Origin: Pterobdella sp. o SKG-2022 | Taxonomy: Eukaryota > Annelida > Clitellata > Hirudinida > Piscicolidae | NCBI GenBank assembly: GCA_964035795.1 | Contig: OZ038327.1 | Coordinates: forward strand, 803,127-867,126 | DNA: 64,000 bases | Direction of reading: 5' to 3' | Shown: one piece after another, positions 63,874-64,000 of the stretch | How the letters are laid out: each line of letters opens with the position of its first letter | How positions within the stretch are numbered: the first letter of the stretch is position 1 | Notes under the pieces: model-generated | Told to the model about the DNA's origin: nothing | Database searches by the model: none | Seen by the model: only the letters and a program-made list of their open reading frames with translations | Program-made: the position numbers and the translations under genes

Positions 63874-63934
63874 GCTACTGCTACTGCTACTGCTACTGCT
63901 ACTGCTACTGCTACTGCTACTGCTACTGCTACTG

Positions 63935-64000
<66 letters not shown>
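63788..64000. repeat. (CTA)n array with a (CTGCTA)n core
   Basis: CTA triplets at both ends. The middle (63872-63938) is a regular CTGCTA hexamer block. It runs off the window. Confidence 0.97.

Overview
This is a window of a very AT-rich animal nuclear genome. Genes have many short GT-AG introns, and the space in and between them is filled with microsatellites, mostly AAT/ATT but also CA/TG, CTA, TTC, GATA-type and GAT. The recognisable genes are animal families: WIP/verprolin, Rab5, ARP3, a two-pore potassium channel, and an ARID3/dead-ringer factor. Together with two unrelated non-LTR retrotransposons and a tRNA-derived SINE, they suggest a marine-type invertebrate. I cannot place the species.

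Layout. 0-3.1 kb: AT-rich DNA with a palindromic MITE-like element (1962-2110) and part of a second copy at the left edge. 3.1-4.1 kb (+): WIP/verprolin-like WH2 protein. 5.25-7.3 kb (+): complete six-exon Rab5. 9.3-12.9 kb (-): complete twelve-exon ARP3 (419 aa), followed by a decayed second copy of its last exon. 13.5-15.2 kb (-): truncated LINE with C-terminal zinc fingers, set between two (CA)n arrays. 15.9-30.5 kb (+): seven-exon K2P channel gene (about 1257 aa) with a huge Asn-rich N-terminus; one intron holds a 1.4-kb 16-bp-unit array and a 2-kb TTC array. 31.8-32.0 kb: tRNA-derived SINE. 35.1-37.0 kb (+): 5' part of an unrecognised coiled-coil gene with a 10-bp frameshifting duplication. 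44.8-47.3 kb (+): broken R2/R4-Dong-like retroelement in TAA repeats. 49.0-55.3 kb (+): unrecognised gene, best supported at 54.1-55.3 kb. 59.4-61.1 kb (-): 3' half of an ARID3 gene that runs off the right side. The rest is simple repeat or AT-rich DNA with no gene that I can see.

How the genes relate. WIP binds actin and WASP-family proteins, ARP3 is a core subunit of the ARP2/3 nucleator that WASP activates, and Rab5 controls early endosomes, where branched actin acts. Their adjacency is suggestive only. K2P and ARID3 have no evident link to them. Exons were joined by reading frame, splice sites and remembered family sequences; no search, alignment or transcript evidence was available. All counts were made by eye.
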